A stretch of DNA of 5,459 nucleotides. It comes from Methanomicrobiales archaeon. Its GTDB lineage: Archaea > Halobacteriota > Methanomicrobia > Methanomicrobiales > Methanoculleaceae. How positions within the stretch are numbered: position 1 is the first letter of the stretch; the number at the start of each line of letters is the position of its first letter. Under the pieces are notes generated by a model. The model had not been told where the DNA came from. It saw only the letters and a program-made list of their open reading frames with translations, and made no database searches. The position numbers and the translations under genes are program-made. Positions 4,234 to 5,459 of the stretch are shown piece by piece. The stretch covers positions 1-5,459 of the forward strand of contig JAAZOW010000003.1 in assembly GCA_012797575.1 (NCBI GenBank). Reading direction: 5' to 3'.

Positions 4234-5459
4234 ATGATTGGGGTAGAATACGACGATGAGTACGCAGTCCAGGAAGTGTTTCAGTTACTGAAAGTTCCCT
4301 GGGAGTGGTATACCCCGACATCTACCTACGATGTTGTCATAACAAAAAACAGCCATATTTCGGATGCCTGTAATGTAATCAACCTTGCTAACAACGATCT
4401 GATCAAAAAAGTCGCTGATACGCTCAACGACGGTCTCCCCCGAAACCGTACGCCGATCTGTGAGGAGTACCTGGAGGCACTGCGCCAGCAGATAAAGCGT
4501 TTTTCCCCGCTGATCGAGATTCCTCCGATACCCTGGGGGTATACTTACTCGCTTGCGCTCACGCACGACGTGGATATAACCTCTGTCAGGGAGAGATCCG
4601 TTCCATCAGTCCTCTACGCAGCTTACAACTGTATCCTTCAGCGAAGACCCCTCGAAGGGGCCAGGATCGTGCTCGCGAAACTCGGCCTTGCAGAGGATCC
4701 CTGGGATCTCTTCGAGACCTGGAGAGAGCTTGAAGAAAGACACCAGGTAAAGTCCACGTTCTACTTCCTGCCTCAGAGCGGCCATGCAGGAATCGGCTCC
4801 CCAAAGATTCGTGCTGGACACTACTCAATCGATGATGTTCCGATCAAGGAACTGACTGCAGGCGGCTGGGAGGTGGGGGTTCACGGCATAGACAACTGGA
4901 TAGATAGGGGTAGTGCCAATGCCGAACGTATCTCGCTTCTGAAGGATGCAAGGGTAAAGGTGGGCACACGGGTTCACTGGCTGCACTTCGATGAGGGCAC
5001 ATGGCAGATCCTCGATGACGCTGGCTACGAGTATGATTCAACGTTCGGATACAATGAGGATGTTGGGTTCCGGGCTGGGACGCTACAGGTCTACAAGCCA
5101 CGCGGGGTGGAGAGACTGCTGGAACTCCCTCTCCACATCCAGGACGTCAGCCTGTTTGGAAGGTACTGCTGGCTCACGACGGAGAAGGGATGCGAGCGGG
5201 TAGACTGCCTGCGTCTGGATGAAGATGAGGCGTACCGGACCTGTAGCGAGATCCTCGATCAGGCGATGCGGCACGGCGGCGTTGTCACAGTTCTCTGGCA
5301 CAGCGACTGCCTGGCCGCGCCTCGTGATTGGGGTGACGTGTATACGGGTATCATCAACAGGGCAAAAGCGGACAATGCCTGGATCACCCGCGCGATCGAT
5401 GTCGTCGACTGGTTCAGGATGCGCCGCTGTGTCCGGTTAGACTATTCGAAAACCAAAGA
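4234..5459 (+). CDS. Polysaccharide deacetylase, NodB/CE4-like (3' end cut by window edge)
   Basis: An open frame of 408 codons that is still open at the window end, so it lacks its stop. ATG 4234 is the first possible start because TAA at 4228-4230 closes the frame two codons upstream. An unassigned N-terminal region of about 100 residues precedes the NodB-like domain. That domain begins LALTHDVDIT, with Asp112 and Asp114 of THDVD as the catalytic base and metal ligand of carbohydrate esterase family 4. WEVGVHGIDNW follows, with His217. Then come VHWLHFDEGTW (His248 and His251), GYEYDSTFGYNEDVGFRAGT, LLELPLHIQD and finally VVTVLWHSDCL, with His356. This motif order marks a subfamily found in exopolysaccharide clusters, which removes N-acetyl or O-acetyl groups from glycans using a divalent metal. 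No signal peptide is visible, so a cytoplasmic action on precursor sugars or lipid-linked glycan is likely. It has its own TATA box and reads in the same direction as the glycosyltransferase. Confidence 0.88.
   Translation, partial: MIGVEYDDEYAVQEVFQLLKVPWEWYTPTSTYDVVITKNSHISDACNVINLANNDLIKKVADTLNDGLPRNRTPICEEYLEALRQQIKRFSPLIEIPPIPWGYTYSLALTHDVDITSVRERSVPSVLYAAYNCILQRRPLEGARIVLAKLGLAEDPWDLFETWRELEERHQVKSTFYFLPQSGHAGIGSPKIRAGHYSIDDVPIKELTAGGWEVGVHGIDNWIDRGSANAERISLLKDARVKVGTRVHWLHFDEGTWQILDDAGYEYDSTFGYNEDVGFRAGTLQVYKPRGVERLLELPLHIQDVSLFGRYCWLTTEKGCERVDCLRLDEDEAYRTCSEILDQAMRHGGVVTVLWHSDCLAAPRDWGDVYTGIINRAKADNAWITRAIDVVDWFRMRRCVRLDYSKTK

Noticed and set aside
4844..5101. Minus-strand frames antisense to the deacetylase
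   Set aside because: They lie opposite the conserved catalytic region and are His/Pro/Ser-rich, as expected for shadow frames.
1..5459. Mobile element, CRISPR array or tRNA gene
   Set aside because: No terminal inverted repeats with a transposase, no spaced direct repeats and no cloverleaf-like sequence were seen on either strand.

Overview
This window looks like part of a surface-glycan locus from a euryarchaeon, possibly a Methanomicrobiales methanogen such as a Methanoculleus relative. That assignment is an inference. The gene starts are preceded by archaeal TATA-like boxes (TTATAAATA, TTATAAAAG, TATAAATTA) rather than bacterial -35/-10 pairs. Coding DNA is moderately GC-rich, while the promoter segments are AT-rich. 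No rRNA or other lineage marker is present.

The left half (about 1-2267) is a minus-strand gene set, read right to left. It starts with a CDP-glycerol:glycerophosphate glycerophosphotransferase of the TagB/TagF type (1080-2267). A LicC-like nucleotidyltransferase follows (152-922), and then the first 51 codons of a GpsA-like NAD(P)-dependent glycerol-3-phosphate dehydrogenase (1-155). The last two genes overlap by four bases. Together they suggest a compact route: dihydroxyacetone phosphate to sn-glycerol-3-phosphate (GpsA), activation to a CDP-linked form (nucleotidyltransferase), and transfer or polymerisation of glycerophosphate onto a surface glycan (TagB/F-like). This would be a teichoic-acid-like pathway in an organism whose lipids are normally built on the opposite glycerol phosphate enantiomer.

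The right half runs on the plus strand. A 327-base divergent intergenic region (2268-2594) carries two closely spaced TATA boxes and an open, protein-like stretch that may be a gene remnant. It leads into a complete GT4-family glycosyltransferase (2595-3725). A 508-base gap (3726-4233) has no intact gene, but it contains a 58-codon minus-strand frame that reads like real protein without a start (3910-4086), plus the promoter of the last gene. That gene (4234 to the window end) is a NodB/CE4-type polysaccharide deacetylase of a subfamily common in exopolysaccharide clusters, cut off by the window edge.

Overall the window supports a cell-surface polysaccharide region with glycosyl transfer, deacetylation and a probable glycerophosphate decoration or polymer arm. 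The most notable point is the GpsA / LicC-like transferase / TagB-F-like trio. No tRNA, rRNA, CRISPR array or intact mobile element was seen.
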